A stretch of DNA of 64,000 nucleotides from Progne subis subis (lineage: Eukaryota > Chordata > Aves > Passeriformes > Hirundinidae): assembly GCA_022316685.1 (NCBI GenBank), contig JAKJHU010000030.1:10230360-10294359 (forward strand), written 5' to 3'. Made by a program: the position numbers and the translations under genes. The notes below the pieces were generated by a model that was not told where the DNA came from, did no database searches, and saw only the letters and a program-made list of their open reading frames with translations. Shown here piece after piece: positions 48,601 through 62,165 of the stretch. Each line of letters opens with the position of its first letter. Positions within the stretch are counted from its first letter, which is position 1.

Positions 48601-51600
48601 AAACTTTATACTTTATTGATAATCCTTCTACAATATGTATTTCTTACTAGGTCTTTTAGAGTTATAGAAAAGAATTTCATTTTCAATTTCTGAAATATTA
48701 TGGCAACAACTATCTCATTGTATTTCCTCTTTTCATTCCACCTTAACTTCAATGTCTCATCTAATTTTGCTTAATGCTAGGTAATAGAAATGTTTCATTG
48801 TTAGTCACTGGCTGTTCTCACCTGGAGAATTTACAGTAACCAAATATGTAAAAAGCTAACAAATTTAGAAAAAAATCAGTGTAGTCATTGAAGGAGGATG
48901 TCAGTACAAATAAATTGTGTGATATTATATAGACAGCATCTCCACACAAATTTTACCAAAAAAAAAAAAAAAAAAAATTCAAATAAGCATAATTATTAAT
49001 TTTAATTTTTTAAAAATTTTAAATATTTGATTTACCATCATATCTTATTAGGGTTCTATTTTTTTGTTCCAAGGTGTAACAAAAATACTGGGAAGGTGCA
49101 TAGTTTTTATATTTAACATGATACAATTTCTGAAATTAGAGAACAGAATAAAATAGAACATTTAATGTAAAAGTACTGGGACTTCCAAAGGAAAAAAGAA
49201 GAAATAGAAGTTTCAGTGAACCCTGATAGGCATTCCTATTTAATGCATTGACTCCTCAACTGTTACAAATGATAATCTAAAGATCTATGTTTAAAATTAT
49301 TATAAATAGAGACTGGCTAGCCTTAAAAACAGTGTAATTTCTCTATGACTTTCCTGTTGGTCAAAGTAATCTGAAATGACCAGTGTGTAGTCTGAGGATA
49401 CAACCACATGGCCAATGAATCACACTATGTCTCACTAAGGTTTCCATGCTATAGACGTTCTTCACAAATTTTGTCCTTAACACAAAGGCAAAACTCATGG
49501 TATGTTGAACTTTTCCTCTTGTTTTAAAAAAAGAAAGAAAGAAAGAAAGGAAAAAAAAAAATAGATAAAATTATTTCTACTTCTGTGAATCACTCAGAGT
49601 TTAAAGCATAAAATGTGGATATGGGATGTCATAGACATGTTGGACTGTGGCATAAAAGGGCACAAAACCCCCCAGTTTTCTTCTGAAGGGAACTTTGGCA
49701 CATGAGAACTGGGCACTAGGTGGCACCTGAAATTTTCAGAGCTTCAGACCTGGAAGAGTAACAAGAATTTCCTTCTGTATATATCTCAGAGGTAAGAATA
49801 TTTCAATTTTTCATACCTATTCCATATACTTTATATATACCTATTGTTATATATATGCTTATGTGTAGAATTACTATTGAAAGACACTGTATTGCCCCAT
49901 TAGAAGTCCAAATGTTTGGGGAAATTTGATCACTTCCTTGACTACCTGCTTCTCTTACTCAAAGGCCATGTTGTCTCCTACAGTGAAATTTCAGTCTGAC
50001 TTCCACCATTACTGCTGGTATGAAAAACGTGTAACAATACTGGTTACAGGAGACATGATAACAATTTTAGACTTATATTCCTGTACTTATGTGCTAAATG
50101 CTTCTGTTTTAGAAGAAGAAAAAGGAAAAAAAAAAAAAAAAAAAAAAAGAGAAAAGAAAGATAGCCCTAGTTCAGTAATTAGAGTCTTATGGTTTAGAAT
50201 TTTCCTTTAGAAGATTAATTCATTGTTTTCTCCAAATTCTTTATCAGAGTTGTTTCTGCTCCATACAATTTCTTGATAGAATTAATGCCCTTATTGTATT
50301 TTGATGGCAAAGGGTCATAATCAGCATTCTGGGATGTCATGAGGACATTACCCAACCTTTCAGAAGTCCTTTTTATATTTCATAGTGCATCTCAACTAAT
50401 GGGTTGAGAATATTGCTCAGTAGATAGGATACATGGCCGTTGGGCAGTGCCTTTGTTGAGCCAATACTAGATAAATTTTGTGAATGTTCTTATTTTTACA
50501 ACAAATCATCTTTTTAGGAGACACAAATTATTTATCCTTTTATGTGTCAAGGTGAAATTTAACACCCTTAATCCAAGCTTCCATTTAAAGTATTTTTGTG
50601 AATGCTTCATGGTGAACCAGCATATCTTTCAGTCTATATATGGTTTTCATAGTTTATTCAGTTAGACATGTTTTATTACATTTTATATCTGCCATTAATA
50701 TTCTTTCGTTCTCTGAAGAATGCAAATTTGTGGCAATGTAGAAAAAATTGAGCTAAAAATTGTGAGCTAATTTTTTTTCATTCTAAAATACAACTTCTTA
50801 CTGGCTATCAAAATATTTTTATCAAAATACTGAAATAAAATCTCCAGTCTGGATTAGGATGGAGATGTAATCTCTTCTGCTTACTTCAGACTGTATCAAA
50901 GATCATACATTCAGAATATAGCTGAAAACAGTGTTGATACATTAAGCAAGAGAAAATTTATAGTTAAAAGTGAACAACTCCTTTATTTTGATTTTTTTTT
51001 TTTTTTGAAGTGTTTATGATACAACTCAGAAATACATCCAAAACCTTACATAACAAAGTGCTATTCTCTGGGTTATTTTTCTAAACAGTCATACATTCAA
51101 GATCTGAAGCAGGTGAAGTCTACCTAATGAAGTCCTATTTACTAGAAAAGGTCTCTCTGGTTAATGCTCATCTCAGGTATAATATGTGTTTTTCATTAAA
51201 AATGTCCAGATGAGAGAACATTTAAAAATACTAAATCAAGGATATTAGCATTATTCTGCTTTTAATGGCACTTGATAATTTCAATAATTTCAATTTCAAA
51301 ATAATGGCCCTGATAATTTCAAAGGGCTAAAATGCATTATGGCTTATTGACTCCATTTCATAAGGTGAAAGAACATTACTGATCTTGTCCAAATTACTTA
51401 CATGGTGATTCATTAACCAAGAAAGATGGTGTGATCAAATGAATGGATAGCAATGTGAATAAACGTCTGCCACAGGCCACTCATCAAGACCAAGCACAAA
51501 ACCTTTGAATAACTTATATTCCACAATTTTGTTTTTATGAATCAGTGTTGAGATGTGCACCCACAATATTGTACCTTCCAAAAGTCATCTTTCCCCATGG

Positions 51601-51779
51601 AAAAAAGGTACTTTATACTGCAAACACAAAAAATTTAAATGTGCTTTTCCTACCTAGTCCAAATTTCCTTTTCACTTTCAGTAAGAATATCCAGATGTCC
51701 TTCACTTGAGCAGCAATCAGCTGTAATTGCTATTTTATTTCAGCATTATGCTACAATTTTCCTGTTGTGAGAATTAACA
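45618..51779. other. Long intronic stretch, no gene seen
   Basis: About 6.2 kb of AT-rich DNA, with A runs at 47891-47908, 48957-48977 and 50127-50148 and a GAAA run near 49532-49550. No splice-bounded coding segment was credible. Frames up to 100 codons carry no recognisable domain. Confidence 0.5.
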
Positions 51780-52030
51780 TTAGAATCACAGAATCAGAAA
51801 CTGATTTAGTCGGACCTTAAGGATCATCAAGTTCCAATCCCCCTCACATGGGGAGGGATACCTTCCGGGAGACCAGGTTGCTCAAAACACCATCCAACCT
51901 GGCCCTGAGCTCTGCCAAGACTGGGTCATCCATAACTTCTCTGGGTAACCTGTTCCAGTGCCTCTCCACCCTCACAGTAAAGAATTTCTTCCTCGTGTTG
52001 GTGTTCAGCATTCTATTATCACCTTCCTTG
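51780..52030 (-). mobile_element. CR1 LINE 3' end
   Basis: The left end AGAATCACAGAATCAG is the inverted CR1 terminal repeat. It is followed by GACCTTAAGGATCATCAAG, CACCATCCAACCTGGCCC, AACTTCTCTGGGTAACCTG, TTCCAGTGCCTCTCCACC and AAAGAATTTCTTCCT. It is better preserved than the other CR1 tails. The 115-codon frame across it is not a gene. Confidence 0.9.
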
Positions 52031-54668
52031 CATGGGCCTGTGCAGTTCCTAGACTCATCTCCCGAGTCTCAAAATTTCTGTGCTTTGCCTTGTGCTGGAG
52101 GCAAGTTCCCAAGTTCCTTGGCACATTCGGAAAAACATTTTCAGAATCCTGAAGCAAGGGAGAGTGAAAGTAGTGTATTGTTTGATGAAACATGATTTTG
52201 TTATGCAGAAGTGTTTTCAAATGTCTGAAAGAGAGAACTTTCAAGCTGATTGATGTACCAACATTCTTCCATAAGCAAGTATCGCTTGGCATGGTGGGCA
52301 CTGATTTATATAAGCTATCCTTTGTGGATCTCAAGGAAAAGTGGCTAATCAACACCTTTTTCTCTTTTTAATAGTGAAAAAGTTAATAACATATCAGTGT
52401 GAATGATTCAGGACACTATTGATTCTGGGCTATGAACATTTTTTCCCACCCAGACATTTTAACATCAAAAAGTGCTATTTGCAGTTTCTAGTCTGAGTCT
52501 TGTAGGATCAGAGATCAAACAACTTTCTTTGCTTTTCTTGCTTTAAAATAATTGGTTTGAGACATAAGTATTAAAAGGCATTTAATCTTATTTTATAGAT
52601 GTAATGATGGAGAGAAACTGCCAAGTAATTAATGTGATATAAACATGTGAACTTTCTTTCTTCAAAGTTTCCTTTTGTAACTAATATAAACTAGAATTAA
52701 CATAGACAGCCATAATATTGGCAGCCAGATTAAGAACTGCTTTTGTTCCTATCCCTTCATGTTACCTTCTGTGGGTCATTCCTCTCTTGACTAATTTATG
52801 AGTGGATTGAGTAGAAGTGGCCATAATTTGAGAGGAGAGAAAGTATTATCATTAAAATAACTCAAGAATTTACATTAACCTCACATTAAACACCAAAAAT
52901 GGTGTTTAGGCCACCATTTCTCTAGCTCTTGCTACAAGATAAGTTAATACTGAAACAGCTGTGACAGTCATGTCTCTGAACTTACTGGTATTTCTGTACT
53001 GAAAAATGGCTTGAACAATGCCCTGTCAGCTTCTACTTTTAAATACTTTCAATACTCTCTGCTTTTATTGAGAAAAAGAAAAGTGTTCTAGGAAAAGCCG
53101 GCTGCAGTACCACACAAATCACTGTTTGACAGAGCTTATGAAGTGTTCGTTGTGGTGCTAACTCACTGAAAGATCATATATCTTACAGAGATCTTTGCAA
53201 AACTTCTTTAAAGAGTGACAGATTGGTGTGTTAGAAGAGCTAAACAGCGTCAAAGAAATGTATGTTATACAAGTAGGCTGTTAACACAGTGTGAAATGGT
53301 AGGGAATACGCAGAAATCTATCCTCTGGTCTATATCTGACATGCTCAATCATGTGATATAGAGTTCTACATTAATGTGTAAGGAGAAAAAAAAGGTGCTA
53401 TTGTCAACTGACAGACAAATACCCCCTATTTTCAGGTTAATTTTACATTTTTGTTGGAGAAACACTACCAAACTGGTGAATATTTCAGGTTTTTCCTCCT
53501 TTTCCCCCTGCAAAATAAAGGTGAGCAAGAAAAATGAGGAGAAAAATATGTTTTTAAATTTTTTATCAAGTTTAGAAATATGTGTTTTCATTCAGGGAAA
53601 AAAAAATCTGTTTTCATCAGGCACATTTGTAATAATTGAAGCACTTTTGCAATTAACATTGACTTGGTTATCAGATGTTATCTGAATTAATGTATTGGCT
53701 AAATGAAAACAGAAGGCTATAAGGAAAATTTTAAAAAAATTGAGTCAAGAGCAAGGAAGTTTACAGATGTCCAGATTTCATATTTGCATCTCATCACCCT
53801 GAATGCTAAGTCCAACATTTTGCTGTAATACGTTTTGCTGTAATAAGTTTGCTACCTGGGGATAGCATCTGGAAATCCTGAAAAACATTTATTCTTTAAC
53901 ATTTAATCAAATATTTACTAAAAGACATATGACACTGCATAGAAAGGATTACAGTGTTGATGTGATTTCTGGAGTACCTACTTTATTTCAAGGAAAATCA
54001 AACAAGGCTTCATTATAATATACTTTCTTCCCTCTACAAATAGTTTCTATTAATAAAATTGAGTTATGAACTCTTATTATCTATTATATAACAATATATT
54101 AGTTAATAACTCATATAATATGTATATATCTTATTATAATAATCTTTATGTATATATAAGCTGAAAAATTTGATTATACTTTTGTGTCTTTTTTTTCAGT
54201 ATTTTATTTCATTTTAAGTCTCTCACTTTAATGTAATGCTCTGTCTTCTCTTACATTAGCAACTTTTGCAAAAAGATGCTGGGACATTAGTAAAAATATA
54301 ATATATAAAATATAATATATATAATGTATAATCTCAACTGTAATAAGTCTGCCTATTTCTGCTTTCCTATGTTATATTTGCAAGAGGATTTAAGTATAAA
54401 GTCTACAGTTATGGTAGAGTTGACTACAGTTGTAGTTAAAAGTGCTGTTTTAAAAATGCAACAATACCTAAATTAATCAGCTCTACAAACTGGGGATAAA
54501 TTGTGGATTAGCATGTCAAATTTATACTGTGAACCTCCCTCTTTCACAGTTTTAAGAAGCATTTTTTAATAGAGTTGAGAAAGCTTCACTGGTAACTCTG
54601 GTACTTTAGTTCTGTAATATCAAAAATTAGATTGAGAATAAAGAATAAAAATTCTTATTTGTTTAAAG
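52031..54668. other. Intronic DNA, no gene seen
   Basis: AT-rich, with an AT dinucleotide-rich region near 54080-54330. A small direct repeat (TTTGCTGTAATA) is at 53819-53845. Confidence 0.5.

Positions 54669-54707
<39 letters not shown>
54669..54707. repeat. (GT)n microsatellite
   Basis: About 19 uninterrupted GT units. A 66-codon frame reads through it as a Val-Cys repeat and is not a gene. Confidence 0.97.
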
Positions 54708-54710
<3 letters not shown>

Positions 54711-57700
54711 TCAAAGATATTTGGAAACAAGGTGATTTAATAAAATCAGGAATTACAAATTTTCCTTTGCAGCTGTTTCATTGCATTACTACATTGCTGA
54801 TACAAGTAATTTTCAACAAAATGACAATTTAGGGGACTATTTAGCTATTAAAACTGTTATTTAGGGTTATTTAAAAGCTTAAATATGTGATTAAATACTA
54901 AGCTCCAGATGAATAAGGACTTACTGTGCTTGGTGATGAAAACTACTATGGCTGAATAAAGAAATAAAACCTATTATTTTCTGTATTTCTATGTATGTTT
55001 ACTGGGATTGTATTTAGAAACTTACTTAAATTGTAAAGATAAGAGAAAATGATTCAGACATAGTTTGTTCCTGAAAACAGATGGGTCAAGTGTACCTTTG
55101 GTTATGCAAAGTCAAACTAGTAAAATATCTTTCCTTGGAAAAGTACATTCATCTCTCTGCACCACTTTCTGCTTCAGTCTTTACTGAGATCAGTCTGGTC
55201 ATGGTGGTATAAAAGGAAAACAATCCCCAGAACACCTCAAGAGTTTGACTGCAACATCAAATATTCTTGCTTGCTCTTCAAAAATCAGTGCTCTTTTCAG
55301 CATTACAGTCTTTTGGCTCATAGCCAATACTCAAATTCCAAGTATCAGCAGTGTCCAGAAATGCCAGTTATTGTTTATAACTACAACTATTTTCAATTTG
55401 TACTTGTCAGAGTATCATGCAATACTGAAGTGACCTTTTTCACCACAGCGCTGGAATAAATAAAGGGTAATTTTTTATTTTTTTAATATTTTTTTTTCAA
55501 GGGTTTAGAAACAGATGTCAACGTACATATCAATCTACATGTTGAGTTCAAGAAACCAAAATACATCACCTCAGTTCCTGGTGGAATTCTTTCCTAAATG
55601 TCATCCATTTCTGATCCATAATGGATCCATTCTATATATTTTTGTCCTAACTAAGCCTGGATCCATTTGAATGACTTATTGATAATAACATAATCTTCAC
55701 TTGACAAAATGCAATTAATATATTTTTCAAATTTCTACAAATTAAAATTCTTTAATTCAGGGGGATCTTGATTACTTCCAGTTTAATAATTAGTGTTTTC
55801 ATTTAAATACCTCCCTACCCTTAACAAGTATGTACCTAGTACGTGGAATACATGAGACATGCTTCACAACACAAGCTTTCCTTTTGAACATGAACCATCT
55901 ACAATTTTTTTCTGAAAAAATAACCTCTGAAAGAAGAACAACAATAAAAACAAAAAAACACAACCAAACAAAAAAAACCCCAAACAAACAAAAAAAAACC
56001 AACCCAAAAACTAATTTGTGAAGTAAATCCACATATCTATATGCTCATATCATCTCTTTCTGATATTATTCCTTGTAGTTATCTGTCAAAACCACACTGG
56101 CCTCAGCTCATTTTAGAAGATTTTAAATCATCTGAGTCAACAGTTTCCAAGATATACAGTAGAAGATGGTGGCACAACTACCAGATTGTCTAGAGGGCTC
56201 ACATAGTGGATTTTTTCCTAAGAAAGCTTTCATATTTTAGTTGCTCAAGAATGATGCTGCTTATTTAATGACTGGTTAAGATCTGTAGTGCTAATCATAC
56301 TATAAGTAGAAAACAGATGTTACCCACATGCTTTTGAAACTCTGCTATATATATAAAATATATAATATAATATAATGATTTTATAACTGAAAATCAAAAT
56401 TGCTGGAAGAAAAGTGAAGTTTTTATTCAGTTATAAATGTTAGACATTAGGCATGAATTTCACCATTTTCAAGGAAAAAAAATGAAAGCAGAAATTATTT
56501 TTAAGATATGTGAAGCACAAAGAGGTTGTGATTGCCTGGAAAAAAAAATATATTAAAAAAAAAAAAAAATCTGTCAGAAGAAGCTTATTATTTCATTTCT
56601 TCTCATTATGCTGATCGTCTTCCAGGTTTTGTAAGAGAGAACAAGGAATTTCTTCAAATTGCATCCTCCTTTAATCCAGAAGTACCTCCTAAGATTTAGA
56701 GCAGGCATAGGCCTTGCAGTGTCTCCCTTGCAGTGTCTCATGTGTCCTTGGTGCCAGCAGCAGAATCCTCAAGATCAGAGGAGAAGAAGACCCCTCATCT
56801 CACTCAGTGTTTTATCATTAAAGCACAGAAATTTCATTCCAGAAATTTGAAAAGATACAGTCCTTTCTGGTGACTGGTTTTTTCATAACCACAGTCTCTG
56901 AGAGGTTGCCTAGACTGTCCCACTGAACTTGGCCACTACAGGTTTTCTGCGTGATAGCCATAATTATACAAGGTAATAAACCACACAAAGTTTATCTTGT
57001 TAAAGTTTCAAGATCCTCTTGAATGTAGAAAACTTACAAAATATTCCAGGGTTTTCAGACAGGAAGAAAAAACTTTCTTCCAGAAATTAAAATTTGGAAA
57101 ATAGGAAAAATTCACTTTAAACATAAACATTATAAACAACAGAAAATATGACAGCCTTTTGTTAAATATATCTACATGATGATAAGTAATCCACTCTGCA
57201 ATATTTCAAAGGAAAGCAGTTTCTCAAGCTAAATGTTACATATAGATACTATAAATAACCTGGACATAATTTTAAGAAAGACTCCTTTTTAAAGTCAGTT
57301 CTGAAGAAGCATTCCATGAAGTTTTGTTGTAAACATGGCACACCATGGCAAGCAGATTCACTTAATTATTTAAATATATCATATGCATGAAACATATTCA
57401 AATAAGAGCTGTATTGTTAAATAGCTTTATCATGTTTTATGTATTGATATGTTATTACCTCAAACTTTTTCATTACATAAAATGACATCTTCTCTGCCCT
57501 TGTCCATTTTTTAAAGAGATTACTATTTTGATTGAACAATATTTTGAGAAGGTCTTAATTTGAACAGCATTCAAATTAAGTGACATTAATTAGCTTTTCA
57601 TTTGCTAAATGTGCTTTTTATTACACCTTCCTAGAATTCAGAGTTACTTTTTCCTCAATGCAGAGTTTACTTGGGGTTTAGTCTAGTCGCATTTTGGCTT

Positions 57701-57939
57701 TCAACAGTCTTGCTTTCAGCAACATTTCCTGGTCAAAACATATTGCCTTGTCATTCTGGAAATATAATTAAATTTCTCTTTTGAAAACACATTATAGTAC
57801 ACAGTGTACTACTTGTATACTGTTTTGCATTAAGTAATTATCTAAATTATTTTTTATGAAGCTGATAAATCCCATTTTTTCCTCACTTGTCTGTTTCCAA
57901 AATGTCTTTACTCAGGATAATATCTTGAAATCACAGATA
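54708..57939. other. Intronic DNA, no gene seen
   Basis: AT-rich. An A/C-only tract lies at about 55938-56010, a TATA-type stretch near 56345-56380, and A runs near 56540-56568. No exon was recognised. Confidence 0.5.
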
Positions 57940-57945
57940 AAACAT

Positions 57946-58321
57946 TGTGATTGGGATACGCAAAGCAATCACATGGAGACGAGAGATTTCACAGGGCAGA
58001 GTTGTTCCTCCGAGAGAGCCAAGGCCGAGAGCCCTCTGCCTGTTTATTTCTTACTTTTTATACATTTGTGGGTCTGGCAGTGGATTGGCTTCTGGAGTTA
58101 TCACCTCCCAGCCGAATGGCCAGACCAACTGTCAGTTACAATTGTTTTCAGGTTAGAAATATGCAAGCAAAGGACAGGGAATGAAAAACAAAGGATTTGT
58201 TTATGTTACATGTGTGAGAAAGGCAGAAACTGCTCCTAATATTGTGCAGTAGCTAAAAGGTCTGACTTCATTTTATGAACAATCAAAAGGCTTTAAAAAA
58301 CTCAGAAAAACCAGGGTAACA
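57946..58321 (-). repeat. Solo LTR, ERVK-type, AAACAT target duplication
   Basis: The plus strand starts TGTGATTGGGATACGC and ends CCAGGGTAACA. AAACAT at 57940-57945 and 58322-58327 is a perfect 6-bp target duplication. The minus strand has TATAAAAA (complement of about 58055-58062) and AATAAA (complement of 58043-58048), only about ten bases apart. It belongs to the same family as 41171-41532. Three overlapping open frames (57856-58239) come from the LTR. Confidence 0.92.
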
Positions 58322-58327
58322 AAACAT

Positions 58328-61300
58328 ACTATTTAAAATGAAGAACATTATCAGGATATTTTTTTCTTAGGTTAGAAAATACCTTTTGTTTCAAAATAGT
58401 TCAGCAGAATGAATTACTCATACTATAGTTGGCTGGGATAATGGATTTAATATTGGTATTGGCATGAAGGTATCATGTCATTTTTAAAGGTTTCCTTGGA
58501 CTCTGTATTCCACTTCTATTTTTCTGAATATAACACTAATTTAGCAATCCCATAATTTAGTGCTATCTCTAAGGAGAAAAAAATTACAGCTGAGGACAAA
58601 TATTGCAAATGGGTCTTTGAGCAGTAATCTAGAGAATATAGAGATTTTGCATCTAAATTGAGACATACAAAGGCTTGCTGTAGCTCTCTCATTATCATCA
58701 GGCCACGCTATTCATTGCAACTTGCTACCCATCCTGCTGCCACAGACATGAAGCTTCTACAGGCAACAGCAAGAGATTTTGCAGGCACAAAATGTTGGGG
58801 GTTTTGTTTGTTTGTTTTTTATGTAGAGACTATTTCAATTACAAAATGCACATACTTCCATGTTCCAAGCATGGTAAATAAGATGTAAAATGGAATCAAA
58901 ACAGAAGAGGGTCTGTTACAGGAGCAGCAGAACTGAATATTTCTTTATCACTGTAGCATGTATGTCTGACTTCCTGCATTTTTTCTTTGATGTTAATTAG
59001 CATTAGTCCTTGTTTTTAATTATCAGTTAGTTCTACTGCACAGAAAGTTGGTAAAGTACTCTCATGGTCAGGAAAGTGGCAGTCTAGTTTTCCTAAACGT
59101 AGGAGTGAAAGGAGTGACAATGTGCCCTTTACCACAAGAAGCAGAGGAAGAATAAGAAGTTTATATTTGTCGGTAATTGGTGTTGTTTCCATGATGAAGT
59201 ATGACTTTGGTAATGGACATGGTGTCCTAATGTGCAAATTTCCTTTTTCTTTTTTACTTTCATTTTTTGCAATCCCAGGTATTTGCAGTATTAATGATCA
59301 GGCAAATCTTTAAATATTTTCAGGATATTAATTGCTACATGCTTCATAATATTCATGTTATTCATAATGTTGAACAGCAAAGAAAAGATATCATCAATGC
59401 TGCCATAAATTTGAAGTTATGCAGATGCATTGATTTCAAACTGGGGCAATTGCCCCAAGGCATAGGTTAAATTAATATCAACAGCATCATTAACTTGTAA
59501 AGTATTTTGCATTTATATCAATTTCAAATTAAACCAGATTTAGCCTGATGTATTTTATAGATTAAAATAAGCTAGTAGCTTAATATAATATTCATTTATT
59601 TCTCTGCAGTTAGCATATAATTTTCCCTCATCCCATTCATTTACCTCTTTATGTTTTTTAGTTGTTTCTTTTTATATTTCTGCCAGAACAGTCATCTCTT
59701 GAATGACTTGAGAAATCAAAGTCTAAGGTTAGAAGTGACATGTCACGAACATCCTAAAACTTGGGGTTTTTAAACCTCAGATCGACAGAGTTAGATATAT
59801 TTTAAGATGCCATCTGGTAGCTTTATACATAACAACACAAATTTTGAAATTAAAGTGTCTATTTATTAAACAATGATGGTTATCTTAACACAATTCATTT
59901 ACTAGTTGTGGTGATTTACATGAAATGAAAATTGTTAAGCAGCATTAAATTGATTTGTGATACTATACCAGCAATTGTTTGTTCTCTCATGTTTGATGTA
60001 TAACATGTGAAACTTTACAGACAAAACAAAGTTTCCTAATGACCTAGAAGCATATTAATTAACTTAAACCGTCAATCAGGAAGCCATACCACCATACACC
60101 TAACAAACTCTGTTTCTAAACTGAACATGTACCTGCTCCCTTTTTCCAGCTTAAAGATGCACCTTTCCTAGCTGCATAAGGACTGTTCATGAGATTCATA
60201 AAAGTCCTTCATCTTAAGATAAATTATACTTTATTTAATCTCCAAGAATATGCGTCTTGGAATGATTGGGTTTTCCAAGGCTAACAAACCATGATAAAAG
60301 TGGCTATCCCTTTTTCTTGCCATAATTTTGAAATTGTTATCTAATTATTTTTAAATGGTTTTGAGAATAATTCCAATGATGATCTAATAGTAAAAAAAAG
60401 TTGCCAAGTCCTCTGTTGCTTTACCTAGATCTTAAATACCCATCTTCCAAGGTAAAAATCTAAAAACCTGTATCCCATCTCTTAGTTCCATGTCGTACAC
60501 AATAAAAAAGTGAATACCAAGGAAAGATTGTTCCTAGGTATGGGTACTGACCATGAGAATGTACAGAATTTGGTAACTGGTAAAACCATGCAAAACAAGT
60601 GTTTTTTATACATTTGTCAAGTAGGAGGTTGAGGCTGCATATCTGCTAGTAAAGGAAAAGGTCAGCAACCATTCTCTACCCCTGAGAGCCAGTGGAAAGC
60701 CATGGTGAAAATCCTTATGTTCTAGTATATTCCCAAACCATGAAAGCCTCATCCACACTTGCATTCCCCAATATCATGCCTGTGAATTGTTACCAGGGTG
60801 CTAATTTATAGAAATGGAAAAAATGCTAGGGAATAAATATTTTTACAATTGACTAAGAGATGACCACCTTCTAGGGTGTCTAGACCTATCCTATAGACAT
60901 TTGGTGTACTAGCATATATACAACTGCAATGATTCAGTCAGTGCTGCATATATGTATTTCCATCTGCTCTAATCAGATTCCTTGTTAATTAAAACCGTGG
61001 AACTATTCTTACAAAGCTCAAGCTGGGATCATTGTTTTATCTTTAACTTTGATGCAGTTGCAGGTGGCAGATGTGATGTGCATGAAGGAAATGTATTCCC
61101 TGAGCAAGAGTTCTATGTAGGAGGCTCTGGGAATCACTTTTAATAGCACTATTAAGCAGAAGGCAGGCCCTTATAGCAAAAATTTGAAATTAAATTTCCA
61201 GAATAATGGAAATTTTGGGGGCCAGGCTCTCCATATGGAGGGAAGCCATACTTGTATTTATTTGTATTGACACCATTTGGATGGGAAATAAAATCTGTGT

Positions 61301-61646
61301 GGCAGCAAGACTGCTGCTAGGGCTGATAAAAGATATTGGGGGAGGATTTTGCCTTTCTAATGTACGTGAGACTGGATAAATGCATTCTTAAAGCACACCT
61401 CTTTTTCCTCCAACTTAAAAAGAAGCATATGGTGTCTAGGTCATATCTATATCATAGATGCCTTAAGTTAGCTGACATGGAATTTATCTATTTCATTAGA
61501 ATCTAATCAGACCATGTAAGTTTCTACACAACTTTACAGATAACTGAAATAGAACAAAGTATGGCTTAGGGCATTTTCTTCCCCAGATTAAGTCAATACA
61601 ACATTTTCTGGCTTGATACTTGTTTGTTTAGGTGTTTCTTTTGTTT

Positions 61647-61648
<2 letters not shown>
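58328..61648. other. Intronic DNA, no gene seen
   Basis: AT-rich. Frames of 60-76 codons at 58516-59470 have no recognisable domain. No repeat family was recognised. Confidence 0.5.

Positions 61649-61692
<44 letters not shown>
61649..61692. repeat. Uninterrupted T run of 44
   Basis: Forty-four consecutive T, the longest homopolymer in the window. No LINE or SINE body was recognised beside it. Its exact length depends on sequencing accuracy. Confidence 0.85.
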
Positions 61693-61694
<2 letters not shown>

Positions 61695-62165
61695 TTGAAC
61701 TAAAACATTGCTCTTTCCCAACTATTTATTCAACATATAAATTCCAGATGCTTTGCTGAATTTTAATTTTCTAAATTACATCTACATTTATTTCCAAATT
61801 CTCTACTTAATAAAAAATTACAAAATTACATTACCAACAAAAAGTTGTGCCAGTCAAAACTATAAAATTAAAACTTCTTTTCATCTTATACCCCCTGACA
61901 CCCAGAACTTTTAATGCCTAAGACTATCCAGAATGCTTCCAGAACCAGTTTTATTGGACTAAGAAATAAAAATAACATGGCTGTTAAACAATAAGTTTCC
62001 CCATGACCAAAACCCAACTTCTTTAAAATAGACAAATTGTTATTTTTTTCTCCCAAGTGCCATACTACATGTCCTTTCAAGTCTCACAAAGTATAAGAAA
62101 GGAGAAGCACTAAAGAATGCATCAGGTTTGGAAAAAACCCACAATCCAGGGAACACGTGCCTATT

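Noticed and set aside
57856..58239. 127-codon frame and two overlapping frames
   Set aside because: They coincide with a solo LTR defined by a perfect target duplication and contain no retroviral protein motif.
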